DNA from: Methanobacteriota archaeon
Lineage (GTDB): Archaea > Thermoplasmatota > Poseidoniia > Poseidoniales > Thalassarchaeaceae
Length of the DNA stretch: 64,000 bases
NCBI GenBank assembly: GCA_018654845.1
Contig: JABIKU010000002.1
Span: 1 to 64,000, forward strand
Direction of reading: 5' to 3'
Positions 15,758 to 24,502 of this stretch are shown here, piece after piece (within the stretch, counting starts at the first letter, position 1; each line of letters begins with the position of its first letter). The translations under genes were made by a program, and so were the position numbers. A model generated the notes under the pieces. It made no database searches, was not told the origin of the DNA, and saw only the letters and a program-made list of their open reading frames with translations.

Positions 15758-18700
15758 GTGGTAGCAGAGGAGCAGGATGATTCCATCATTCGTCGAAGGG
15801 CGTTCAAGATTAGCGACTCAATTGAATTGGAAGATGTTCTAATCCCTCAAAAAGAAGAAATAAGTGTTGAAACAAATGCTGATGTCGAAATCGATGAAGC
15901 ACTCGGTGACTTTTTCGACCCCTTTGCTGAAAACGATGAAAATACACCCGGGGTGATTGGTCGGGATGGAACGGTTAAGGTTGCACCAGATACGGATGTC
16001 ATCACAGATTTGGCAAAAGAAGGTGAAAAAAGAGTAAATTGGGCTCTAATGATTGCAATGATTTTCGTGTTCTCAGGAGTAAGCTTACAGGCTGGAATTG
16101 CTCTTTCTCCATTGCTCGCGCTAATAGTTCTAATCGGTTTGGCAGGATTAGGATTTACATTGAGTGAATTATGGGTCCCAAAAGAAAATTTGCATTTACT
16201 CGGAATTACTTGGGCGATTATTTCGATGAAAATTCTCTATGGTTTAGCAATCGAACTTCACAGATGGGAATTCATTTCTACCACTTCACTCGGACCTCTC
16301 CTCCTCGGATTGGTAGCGGTCAATGTTTGGGTAGCATACCGCCATAACCATGATGCGATCGCGGCTCAATCTACTCTCATTCTACTTGCGATAGGCTCGA
16401 GTGCAGGCTCGATTCTAGGTGAAATCGGAGTTGCAGCGATGATACTCATCGCAACACTATTAGTCCACGGATTAGCACTTCACCGCAATTCAGGAAATCT
16501 CGCAGCCCTCGGTGTTGCAACAACAAATTTGTGGGTTGGTATGCATGCTCTAACCGATGGAGTAAGCGTTGGTTCATTGGTAATATTACCATTGGAAACA
16601 CCGCTTTTATTATTCTTATTATTGATGGTAATTACCTGTATCAACGCGACAATGGCTGCGCGCTTCGCGCGCGAAGAAAATTGGTTTTCAAGCGCTTTCA
16701 AATCTGTCGGGCTTGGTAAACCAGGACTCTGGGGTGTATCAATATCTTTGGGAATGATTGGCGCTATGTTAGCTGTCGCTGCAAATCGAGAAAATTTGGG
16801 CTATGCTTTAGGATTAATCACTTTCCTCGGCGCTGCTTTTGCTGGTTCCTATCTAGTAGTTCGAGGTGTAAGTTGGCAGCGAGTCACGAAACCACTATTG
16901 TTCGCTACTCCGTTTTTGACAATGATTCTTCTTTTAGGGGAACAATTTGATTTCGACCTCGGGATAGATTCCTACGTATTATTCACATTTCTCGGCTCGA
17001 TTATCACCGGCTATGTAATACTAAGAGATCAAGATTCAGTAAGTGACCGTGTTCTCTGGACGGGGGCAATCGCGATTCTTGGTCTACTCGTACTTTTAGT
17101 GCCAACTGAATCGAGTGATGCAGGTGGCGATGGCGGTAGACTTCTCCTCGCCGCCTTAGCATCACTCCATATCGGCACTGCCTACCTAGCAATCAAACGA
17201 AATTCACCGTCTCTTGCCGGAATTACCGTTCTATTGCCATGGATTTGGATATTAATTGAAGAAGTTGCTGAAGAAACTATTCGAACAATTCTTGTCGCAA
17301 ACGAGATTAATGACCCAGGCTCGATAATTGACATTGATCCAATTCCACTTTTCATCTATCTCGCTATTTCGTCGATTTTATTGATTATTGTCAACTTACG
17401 ATTAGGCAAAACTGGAGTCAATTTAGCATCTCAATTTCTTGGTCTTACTGAAATTTCAGCATCAATCCGTGATTCAGGATTACTACAATTATGGTCATTA
17501 GGACTTTGGCTACCGATGCTGACAATTCTATTTTTAGCAAGGTTCGGAGGCTTTACTGCACCCACACTATTAGTATTGTTATCGATTTTAACTGCCATGC
17601 ACATCGGTTCAGAAATTTTCAGAAAAAGAGTTGGAAGCGCTTCTACGATGCTCATCATTATCGCAATTTTCTTTTTCGCTTTGCAATGGCAATTCGGCTT
17701 AGCCGAGCCATTGATGTTGATTTTTTGCATTATGACAATGATTCTGTTATTCAAAGATGGAGGGGTTCACCAAGGACGATATACGATAGGCATGACCTTG
17801 ATGGGTGTGCAATTATTATTGCTATTAGCTCAGCGTGATATCGGAATGATTTTACCAGAAATGAGTTCAATTCCTACTCTTCAATCCGACCAAATAGCGT
17901 TAATTTGCACATTGATTATTGTCGCATCTTATTTGCCTCAAGCGCCAAAAATGGAAAAATTACTCAATCCTGCTTTAGCCAGTTTATTTTTACTTTCAAC
18001 AATGGTGGTATTAAGTTACAAAATAGGTGATTCCTTAATTCAATTTTCTTCACTTGGTCTATTCGCAGGCAGTACCGTATGGTTAGTAGCAAATGGAGAG
18101 ATTCGTCACGAATTGAAATCTATCGCAACTAGAGATGCAATTCGTGCTCAGGTGAAGGGAAGTGATGGAATCAAATCATTATCTGAGAGTGAAGGAAGCC
18201 TGTCGAATTTTGATCCACGAATCGCTGAAATGCAAGCAATAAGAAAGCAGAAGCGAGAGAAAGGTGATGCTGAAGATATCGAAGATTTGTATCTAACAGA
18301 TAATACTCATAAGCCAATCATCGTCTCTTTAGTACTCATTCTTGTACTGATCTCAGCAACTATTCTTAGTTTACTTCTCGGGCCTCAACCAATCGTCCTC
18401 ATAGGTGCTGGAATATTCGCGACTATCCTCGTCTCAGTAGCACGTTATCGCACTCAAGGCCTCGAACTGGAATTACCTCATTTTGCCGGCATGGAAATGC
18501 CGGTTGCAATCGCAATTAGCGGACTGGTTTTTGCCCACACCGCTGGTCATCTCGGACCGGGCGCGAGCAATCGAGAATTGTTTGATTTGGCCGTTTTGGT
18601 AATTCTCGTATTCGAATTAGGAGTTGTCTCTTTAATGAATCAGAAAAATATTCTCGAACGCCTTTCAATAGCAATTGATTGGTTCATTTTGCCTATATTA

Positions 18701-19480
18701 ATCGGAAGATTAGTCGGAGCTACTCTAATCGAAGCATTGCCTTTCCCATTGACTGTCGATCCGTTTGAAGGGAATTTGACTGAATGGAAATTACCATGGT
18801 TTCTACTTGAAGCAATTCTAATTCTATGTGTAGTCGGTAATGCTTGGATTAATCAAAAACGAAAAGAACTCGACAAAGAAGCCTCCAAAACCGAAGGTGC
18901 TCGTACGATTGCAGTTGTTCTATTGTCGTTTGGCCCAGCTGGAATTCTTTCAGTAATTTTTTCTTTAAATCATGTTTTGAAACACAAACAAACTACCGAC
19001 CTAGGATTACTTATTCCAACAGGATTTATTTCCCTCATCGCAATTTCTTCATGGAACGATGGACTAGGAGAATTTATTCCACATTTGACGCTCTGGCTTG
19101 GTATCCTCATCATGATTTCCTGTGCATTGACTGTTCCATACAAAGGTGGTGACTGGACAATGGTTTTGGCCATCGATGCTCACCTCCTAATTTTCATTGG
19201 AATTCTCTCGACTGGCCAATTGACTACGATTATTATGCCTTTAATTCTAATTGCAATGTCAACGACAATTTGGGTAATTGGCATCCTAGAATTCCGCAAA
19301 GTTCTCAGAATTTGGGGTCTTGTCGATCTGCTAATTGCCATCCTCGCCTCATTGCTTTTCCTTGGCTCAACAATTCTCGAACCTACTACATTGTTGATTG
19401 CACTCATACTCCTTGCCAGCGAACTAGGATTGGTCTCTTGGCTCGGCCTTGCAAATGAAAAAGAGTTAATCAAAGATTAA
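15758..19480 (+). CDS. Very large polytopic membrane protein of unknown function (1240 aa)
   Basis: I do not recognise a family. Residues 1-90 are hydrophilic and acidic, without a signal peptide, and are probably cytoplasmic. From about residue 92 there is an almost unbroken series of hydrophobic helices with short loops to about 785. A charged loop follows at about 785-850 (KSLSESEGS, RKQKREKGDAED), then another helix series to the C-terminus at 1240. By eye there are more than 30 membrane segments. No transport signature, P-loop or glycosyltransferase motif is visible. The start is GTG at 15758; the nearby ATG at 15777 is out of frame. The next gene downstream encodes a membrane-anchored FKBP-like protein. 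Transport, lipid or surface-polymer handling are possible, with no direct support. Confidence 0.8.
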   Translation: MVAEEQDDSIIRRRAFKISDSIELEDVLIPQKEEISVETNADVEIDEALGDFFDPFAENDENTPGVIGRDGTVKVAPDTDVITDLAKEGEKRVNWALMIAMIFVFSGVSLQAGIALSPLLALIVLIGLAGLGFTLSELWVPKENLHLLGITWAIISMKILYGLAIELHRWEFISTTSLGPLLLGLVAVNVWVAYRHNHDAIAAQSTLILLAIGSSAGSILGEIGVAAMILIATLLVHGLALHRNSGNLAALGVATTNLWVGMHALTDGVSVGSLVILPLETPLLLFLLLMVITCINATMAARFAREENWFSSAFKSVGLGKPGLWGVSISLGMIGAMLAVAANRENLGYALGLITFLGAAFAGSYLVVRGVSWQRVTKPLLFATPFLTMILLLGEQFDFDLGIDSYVLFTFLGSIITGYVILRDQDSVSDRVLWTGAIAILGLLVLLVPTESSDAGGDGGRLLLAALASLHIGTAYLAIKRNSPSLAGITVLLPWIWILIEEVAEETIRTILVANEINDPGSIIDIDPIPLFIYLAISSILLIIVNLRLGKTGVNLASQFLGLTEISASIRDSGLLQLWSLGLWLPMLTILFLARFGGFTAPTLLVLLSILTAMHIGSEIFRKRVGSASTMLIIIAIFFFALQWQFGLAEPLMLIFCIMTMILLFKDGGVHQGRYTIGMTLMGVQLLLLLAQRDIGMILPEMSSIPTLQSDQIALICTLIIVASYLPQAPKMEKLLNPALASLFLLSTMVVLSYKIGDSLIQFSSLGLFAGSTVWLVANGEIRHELKSIATRDAIRAQVKGSDGIKSLSESEGSLSNFDPRIAEMQAIRKQKREKGDAEDIEDLYLTDNTHKPIIVSLVLILVLISATILSLLLGPQPIVLIGAGIFATILVSVARYRTQGLELELPHFAGMEMPVAIAISGLVFAHTAGHLGPGASNRELFDLAVLVILVFELGVVSLMNQKNILERLSIAIDWFILPILIGRLVGATLIEALPFPLTVDPFEGNLTEWKLPWFLLEAILILCVVGNAWINQKRKELDKEASKTEGARTIAVVLLSFGPAGILSVIFSLNHVLKHKQTTDLGLLIPTGFISLIAISSWNDGLGEFIPHLTLWLGILIMISCALTVPYKGGDWTMVLAIDAHLLIFIGILSTGQLTTIIMPLILIAMSTTIWVIGILEFRKVLRIWGLVDLLIAILASLLFLGSTILEPTTLLIALILLASELGLVSWLGLANEKELIKD

Positions 19481-19578
19481 TTTGTCAAATCACCAAAATC
19501 ATTGTACTCACAAGCGATTTGAAAATAATATCACCAAATAATGCTATCACACCATAGGCTAACCTTGATGACGGACGG

Positions 19579-20538
19579 GTGCGACAAAGAACCATGACGA
19601 GGTCATGGATAGCCGATACCTCCGACGAGGTCGAGCATCCACCTATCCCATTAGGTCTCAATGAGATGGCGGTGCCGAGAGCCGCAATCTTACTCTCACT
19701 CGGCACCGCAGTCGTCATTCTAATCTCAGTAATTTGGCTCGGCTTTGCCGCATGGCAATTTCAAAAAGAATTGACAAATACTTTCGGTGCTGCTGATGAG
19801 ACTCTTCTCAAAGATGGTGACCGATGGAATTGGGAAGTTGATTTATTATTCGACACATGTGATTCTCGGCTCGGAGATTGGGATTGGCCAGAAGTCCTAG
19901 CCGAACAAGATGACAAATTCCTTTATCCAGGTGAATTAAGGTGCGATTGGGAACATCAAGGGAATTACGATCGAGCAAGTTTAGTGATCTATAATCGAGG
20001 TAATGCAACATTAGATTTAGTTCTTGAAATCATAGGTGGAGCTGTCGAATTTGCTGCCGAAGGTGATTCAAATATGCTCGTAAATGGACTTCAAGGAAAT
20101 GACACTATTATTATCGAATTACGATTATTGGATGACGTAACAGAACAAAGTATCACGATTACTGCAACCCACGTTGCAGTGCAAGATGCAATCGTTACTC
20201 TCGATGTAAATCTGTTTAAGGGCACCGAAGAAGAAACTATTCATGGAAGCGATGGTGATCGATTAGAAGTCCATTACAAAGTTTGGGATGCCGATACCGA
20301 TGAATTACTCGATGAAGGCGATTTATTGGTTACCGCAGGAGATGATTCAAACTATATCAAAGGATTTGGTTGGTCTGCGATTGGATTAGACATCGGCGAC
20401 GATAGAGGGCTTTTGAGTCCAGGAACGACTCATACGACGCTTCTGCCTCCCCCCATCGCTTACGGAAATAGTGATGGTCATCAATTACAAAACTCTTGGC
20501 TGAAGTTTGAATTGAAGGTAGATAGAGCACTCGCCTGA
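19579..20538 (+). CDS. Membrane-anchored extracytoplasmic FKBP-like protein
   Basis: A 319-residue protein with a short cytoplasmic start, one hydrophobic helix at about 34-58 and a large outside portion. Residues about 60-220 are an uncharacterised beta-rich region with several cysteines. Residues about 230-318 resemble an FKBP-type peptidyl-prolyl isomerase: LEVHYKVWDADTDELLDEG, then IKGFGWSAIGLDIGDDRG, then TLLPPPIAYG and a closing LKFELKV strand. Several aromatic residues of the canonical active site are not obvious, so it may fold proteins outside the cell or only bind them. The frame opens with GTG at 19579; ATG at 19594 is an alternative start. Confidence 0.65.
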   Translation: MRQRTMTRSWIADTSDEVEHPPIPLGLNEMAVPRAAILLSLGTAVVILISVIWLGFAAWQFQKELTNTFGAADETLLKDGDRWNWEVDLLFDTCDSRLGDWDWPEVLAEQDDKFLYPGELRCDWEHQGNYDRASLVIYNRGNATLDLVLEIIGGAVEFAAEGDSNMLVNGLQGNDTIIIELRLLDDVTEQSITITATHVAVQDAIVTLDVNLFKGTEEETIHGSDGDRLEVHYKVWDADTDELLDEGDLLVTAGDDSNYIKGFGWSAIGLDIGDDRGLLSPGTTHTTLLPPPIAYGNSDGHQLQNSWLKFELKVDRALA

Positions 20539-20585
20539 CCTAGTTAGATGGAAAATGACTTGACTGAGCATGTAGGGGCGAGATT

Positions 20586-21890
20586 GTGTCTGAGGCCTCG
20601 AAACATACTGCGTTGATTCCTTCCGAGAAGATAATTGCTGAAGCGCAGAAGCGTGCTGAAGCAAAATCTGCGCGTAAAGGCGAGCCGGCCTTCCACATGT
20701 CAGATGATATGCGCCGACTCTCGACTCCTTGGCCTGTATGCTTAGCTCGAGCTAGCCAAATCGATGCTGCTGATTTGCCAGCCGGAGTCATTCTCGATGC
20801 TGCGGCAGGTTCGGGCGCGCAATTGATGGCTCTTGCTAGCGTTTTATCGCGCCCGGCTCTCGGGATTGAATTGGATGGTAATGTCGCTGTAATGTGTGCG
20901 GCAAATATGCACCAAATAGCGCTTGAGGAGAAAGATTCACGTACATTAGATCGAGTAATTATCGGAGATGGTAGCGATGCTGATGGAGCGATTACAACTT
21001 ATTGGAATAACTTGAGAGAAGCAGGAACAAGAGCCCACCCACCCATCGCAATGCTGCATCTTGATCCTGCGCGTCCACGGGACGCGCAAAATCATCATCT
21101 CGATGAGATGCAGCCACCTATCGGGCCATTACTATCCTCGTGGAAAGAATTCCTTCAGACTGGCCCAAGAGGGCCGGCAATCCTTCTTGATTTATCCCCT
21201 CGCCTAGGTGATGATCAACAGAGTATGATCGATGCAATTGCTGCCATGACTTTTCCCGGTGTGAGCAAGACTTGGGAATGGCTCAGTCAAGGCGGTGGAC
21301 GCATCGACAGACTCTCACTGTGGATAGGTGCAATTTCCTCTGAACAAACCCATAGATGCATTCGAATGGGGAGGAAAAATATCCTCGCTATTATCGAAGG
21401 AACTCCACAATCTTCAAACCAAGTTAAACTAACATCTCCTCCCCCATATGGAGCTTATATTTCGATAATCGATCCGGCTTTGTTACAAAGCGGCCTACAA
21501 GAAAATTGGATTACTACTGCTATTCCGAAAGATACTGGATACTCGTGGATTCGAACCGAAGGTCGTCGTCCACTACTAATTCACACCGAAGCTCTAATCG
21601 ATGACCCGAATGTGATGGGTTTTGTCGTCGCGTCAGGTAAGGTCAGCCAACACCGACTTGCACCACCAGAATTGCACTCTATTGACCAGATTGCTTCGGG
21701 TGTTGCAAGACACGATATTGGTAAGGTCACTCTGCGTTGTAATCTAGATCCAAAAATACAACCGACGATACAACGCCGACTTGACAAGGCACTGAAAGAA
21801 ATCGATGGTGAAAAAGCATTCATGATCGATATAATGATGTCTCGAGGTGTGGGCAGTCACACACTCTATGTCGTTTGCAAAGAAGATTAA
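20586..21890 (+). CDS. Class I SAM-dependent methyltransferase with THUMP-like C-terminal part
   Basis: A 434-residue protein. Residues about 65-75 (VILDAAAGSGAQ) are the SAM-binding motif I, and LGIELDGN is the acidic motif after strand 2. LHLDPARPRD around residue 158 occupies the motif IV place and resembles the DPAR(R) motif of the PG1098-like methyltransferase family, whose C-terminal region is THUMP-like. The C-terminal part (RHDIGKVTLRCNLDP onward) fits such a domain. RNA is the likely substrate but none can be named from sequence. The GTG start follows a GGGGCGAGA stretch. It precedes the ribosomal protein operon on the same strand, with a structured 118-base gap. Confidence 0.7.
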   Translation: MSEASKHTALIPSEKIIAEAQKRAEAKSARKGEPAFHMSDDMRRLSTPWPVCLARASQIDAADLPAGVILDAAAGSGAQLMALASVLSRPALGIELDGNVAVMCAANMHQIALEEKDSRTLDRVIIGDGSDADGAITTYWNNLREAGTRAHPPIAMLHLDPARPRDAQNHHLDEMQPPIGPLLSSWKEFLQTGPRGPAILLDLSPRLGDDQQSMIDAIAAMTFPGVSKTWEWLSQGGGRIDRLSLWIGAISSEQTHRCIRMGRKNILAIIEGTPQSSNQVKLTSPPPYGAYISIIDPALLQSGLQENWITTAIPKDTGYSWIRTEGRRPLLIHTEALIDDPNVMGFVVASGKVSQHRLAPPELHSIDQIASGVARHDIGKVTLRCNLDPKIQPTIQRRLDKALKEIDGEKAFMIDIMMSRGVGSHTLYVVCKED

Positions 21891-21912
21891 TCAGAAATAT
21901 ACCTAAAAATTC

Positions 21913-22008
21913 CCTACCTAAAGGTAGGCGGCTGCTTGAAATAGGGTTGGTAGGTCGCGAGGACGCCCAAAAGGCCACCGGAAACGGTGAACACGGGGGA
22001 ACCGTACA
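21913..22008 (+). promoter_or_regulatory. Structured 5' leader of the uS13 operon
   Basis: Three hairpins lie in the gap before the uS13 start. CCTACC/GGTAGG at 21913-21918 and 21923-21928 has loop TAAA. ACCG/CGGT at 21977-21980 and 21985-21988 has a GAAA tetraloop. ACGG/CCGT at 21993-21996 and 22002-22005 holds the G-rich ribosome binding segment in its loop. The first could end the upstream methyltransferase transcript. The last two sit right against the ATG at 22009 and could control translation, as ribosomal protein leaders often do. No assay supports this yet. Confidence 0.45.
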
Positions 22009-22473
22009 ATGAGTAAGAAAACAGAAGAACTTGGAGATGACTTCTCCTACATCATCAGATTGGCTGACAGTGACATAGACGGACTGAAGCCTATCGCCAT
22101 TGGACTTACCTCGGTCAAGGGGGTCGGCGTTCGCACATCACAGCAACTCTGCCGACTCGCAATGATCGATGGAAAGAGGCTCGGCGGGCATCTGTCAAAT
22201 GAGGAACAAGATCAACTCAGAGCAACAATAGACGAATACGCGACCAAAGTTCCTTGGTGGTTAGTGAACCGCCAGCGAGACCTTGAATCGAATGAAGATG
22301 CACACCTAGTGGCAATGGATGTCAAGATGATCTTGAAGGATGATATTTCCCGCCTCGCAGGAATGAAGACCTACCGCGGTCTACGCCACCGAAGTGGCCA
22401 CAAGGTTCGCGGGCAGCGTCTTCGTAGCAACGGCCGTAGTGGCACTGCACTCGGTGTGCAGAGGAAGAAGTGA
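22009..22473 (+). CDS. rps13: 30S ribosomal protein uS13 (S13)
   Basis: A head protein of the small ribosomal subunit that contacts the large subunit and P-site tRNA. The 154-residue length and the sequence fit archaeal uS13: an N-terminal helix-hairpin-helix region (LTSVKGVGVRTSQQLC), a central WLVNRQRDLES segment, and the basic tail with TYRGLRHRSGHKVRGQRLR. It is the first gene of the archaeal order uS13-uS4-uS11-Rpo3. The start ATG follows a G-rich ribosome binding segment inside a possible hairpin. Confidence 0.97.
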   Translation: MSKKTEELGDDFSYIIRLADSDIDGLKPIAIGLTSVKGVGVRTSQQLCRLAMIDGKRLGGHLSNEEQDQLRATIDEYATKVPWWLVNRQRDLESNEDAHLVAMDVKMILKDDISRLAGMKTYRGLRHRSGHKVRGQRLRSNGRSGTALGVQRKK

Positions 22474-22483
22474 GGTGTTTTAA

Positions 22484-23179
22484 ATGGGAGATCCAAAATT
22501 TGCACGTTCTAAGACACAAACTCCAACCCACCCTTGGAAACAAGCTCGTATCGATGAAGAGCACGCTTTGAAGGAAAAGTACGGTTTGAAGAAAACCGGT
22601 GGAATGAATGAAATTTGGCGAGAAAAATCCGCCCTACGTCGCCACCGAAATCAAGCGATGAAGTTAATCGGTCGAGTCGATACTTCTGAAGGACATTATG
22701 CACGTGAAGAAAACGACTTGGTAAATTCATTATGCCGACAAGGATTGCTAGCTGAAGGAGCTCGAGTCGACGATGTTTTACAAATCGAGGTCGAGAACAT
22801 GTTGTCTCGCAGATTACAATCCGTTGTATATTATCGCGGATTCGCACCTTCAATGCGCGGTGCTCGAAATATGATTGTTCACGGCCATATATCGATTGGT
22901 GAACAACGTATGACTGTGCCAGGATACCATATCCTCAAGTCCGAGGAAGAGCAACTTTGCTATTCCTCAAACTCAGTTTACAACAACCCAGACCACCCAT
23001 TCCGTGTCGAGATGGAACAACTCCGTCTGACAATGGTTGCCGATGAAGAAGAGGAAGCGGTAGGCGGAGCATCGCCAGATGGTCCTCATGCAGCTACCGA
23101 AGAATTCGTAGAACAGATCAAGAAAGATTCTGCTGAAGCTCCGATTGTAGAAGACACTATTCCTAAGGAGGCGAGCTGA
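22484..23179 (+). CDS. rps4: 30S ribosomal protein uS4 (S4) with long acidic tail
   Basis: Binds 16S rRNA early in small subunit assembly. The first ~175 residues are archaeal uS4: basic N-terminus, RLQSVVYYRGFAPSMRGARNMIVHGHISIG (S4 RNA-binding fold). After it come about 55 extra residues rich in Glu and Asp (VADEEEEAVGG onward). Archaeal uS4 proteins are usually about 165-190 residues, so the 231-residue length comes from this tail. It starts ten bases after uS13 and its stop codon shares one base with the uS11 ATG, indicating one operon. Confidence 0.96.
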   Translation: MGDPKFARSKTQTPTHPWKQARIDEEHALKEKYGLKKTGGMNEIWREKSALRRHRNQAMKLIGRVDTSEGHYAREENDLVNSLCRQGLLAEGARVDDVLQIEVENMLSRRLQSVVYYRGFAPSMRGARNMIVHGHISIGEQRMTVPGYHILKSEEEQLCYSSNSVYNNPDHPFRVEMEQLRLTMVADEEEEAVGGASPDGPHAATEEFVEQIKKDSAEAPIVEDTIPKEAS

Positions 23180-23559
23180 TGGGACACAAGGCAATTCTAC
23201 ATATTTTCAGTACTCACAATAATGTATTAATTACCGCTACCGATCTAACCGGCGCGGAAACAATCTGCAAGGTTTCGGGTGGAATGGTCACCAAGGGCGG
23301 AAGCGATTCTGGCGGACAGTTTGCATCTACAAGAGCAGCTGAGCGAATCGCTGAAATGCTTTCCGAGAAGGAATTCGATCAAGTAATCGTCAAGTATCGC
23401 GGTGCTGGTGGAAACCGTTCACACAGCGCCCCAGGTGCTACTGCAGCAATCCGTGCTCTAACTCGTGCAGGGGTTCAAATCACACGAATCGAAGACGTCA
23501 CTCCAATCCCAACGGATGGGACTAAGGCGAAGGGGGGCCGTCGTGGCCGTAGAGTTTGA
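23179..23559 (+). CDS. rps11: 30S ribosomal protein uS11 (S11)
   Basis: A platform protein of the small subunit near the E-site. The 126-residue length is normal for the archaeal protein. Diagnostic stretches are ILHIFSTHNNVLITATDLTG, GGMVTKGGSDSGGQFAS, KYRGAGGNRSHSAPGATAAI, and the basic end TDGTKAKGGRRGRRV. The ATG overlaps the uS4 stop by one base (TGATG), suggesting coupled translation. Confidence 0.97.
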   Translation: MGHKAILHIFSTHNNVLITATDLTGAETICKVSGGMVTKGGSDSGGQFASTRAAERIAEMLSEKEFDQVIVKYRGAGGNRSHSAPGATAAIRALTRAGVQITRIEDVTPIPTDGTKAKGGRRGRRV

Positions 23560-23570
23560 GGTGAAAAAAA

Positions 23571-24461
23571 ATGGTAGATATTACAATTCTTGAAGAATCT
23601 GATTCCAAGATAAAAATCTTGGTTGCAAAGACCGACCGCGCTTTCGTCAATTCGATTCGTCGTGCGTTAATTTCCGATATCCCCAAAATGGCTATCGAAA
23701 CAGTTCGCTTCGAATTAGGCACCATCGAACAGGATGATCACGTCTGGGAAACAACCGGACCTCTTCCCGATGAGATGATTGCTCAACGATTGGCAATGGT
23801 GCCAATTCCAACCGACCATGATGAATTTTATTTCCAAGACGAATGCCCAACTTGTGCTGAACTCATTGAAGCAGACCGTGGTTGCGTGCAGTGTTGCATG
23901 TTCTTTGGGTGCAAGGTTTTCGGTAGTGAAGAAGGTACTGAGGTTACAGCTGGTGATTTGAATTATCTCGGCGCTGACCTAGGTTTACAAATTCTAGATG
24001 AATACAAACCGATTGTTCTAACCAAATTATTCCGTGGCCAAATGGTCGAGTTTTATGCTACAGCGATTATGGGCCGTGGAAGAGATCATGCAAAATGGTC
24101 CCCGGTTTGTGGCGTCACTTTCCAACCAAAATATGTTGGACAAATTAATATTAAGAGCCGAGCAAAGATGCTTTGGGATCTCGATCTCGAGATTAATGCA
24201 AAGGATTTCGATAAAGAAGGACGACTTGAAGATTATCAAAAGGTCGAGCAACTTATCGCTGACTTACATCATGTTGGAGCAGGTACCGAAGAATCACGAA
24301 CATTCAAAAATGCAGTAACCGTAGAAGCAGTACCTGGTGAATTTATTCTTTCCTTCGAAACCGATGGTTCAATGACTCCGCGTGTGGCTTTTGAAAAGGC
24401 TTTTGCAGAACTTGCAGAACGATTTAGCCTAATCGATGAAGACTTCGCGGCAGTCCTCTAA
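23571..24461 (+). CDS. rpo3: DNA-directed RNA polymerase subunit Rpo3 (RpoD)
   Basis: The archaeal counterpart of bacterial alpha and eukaryotic RPB3; it dimerises with Rpo11 to start polymerase assembly. The N-terminal FVNSIRRALISDIPKMAIETV and LAMVPIPTD segments are the conserved alpha-motif regions; RTFKNAVTVEAVPGEFILSFE closes the dimer domain. Residues 92-114 hold six cysteines (CPTC, CVQCC, GC), in the place of the RPB3 zinc-binding loop. Some archaeal Rpo3 proteins carry an iron-sulfur domain, but I see only this one compact cluster, so zinc is likelier. It is the fourth gene of the ribosomal operon. Confidence 0.95.
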   Translation: MVDITILEESDSKIKILVAKTDRAFVNSIRRALISDIPKMAIETVRFELGTIEQDDHVWETTGPLPDEMIAQRLAMVPIPTDHDEFYFQDECPTCAELIEADRGCVQCCMFFGCKVFGSEEGTEVTAGDLNYLGADLGLQILDEYKPIVLTKLFRGQMVEFYATAIMGRGRDHAKWSPVCGVTFQPKYVGQINIKSRAKMLWDLDLEINAKDFDKEGRLEDYQKVEQLIADLHHVGAGTEESRTFKNAVTVEAVPGEFILSFETDGSMTPRVAFEKAFAELAERFSLIDEDFAAVL

Positions 24462-24502
24462 TCAAAACGAGGATTTTATTTCTCAAAGGGATAGGCGAGC
24501 CT

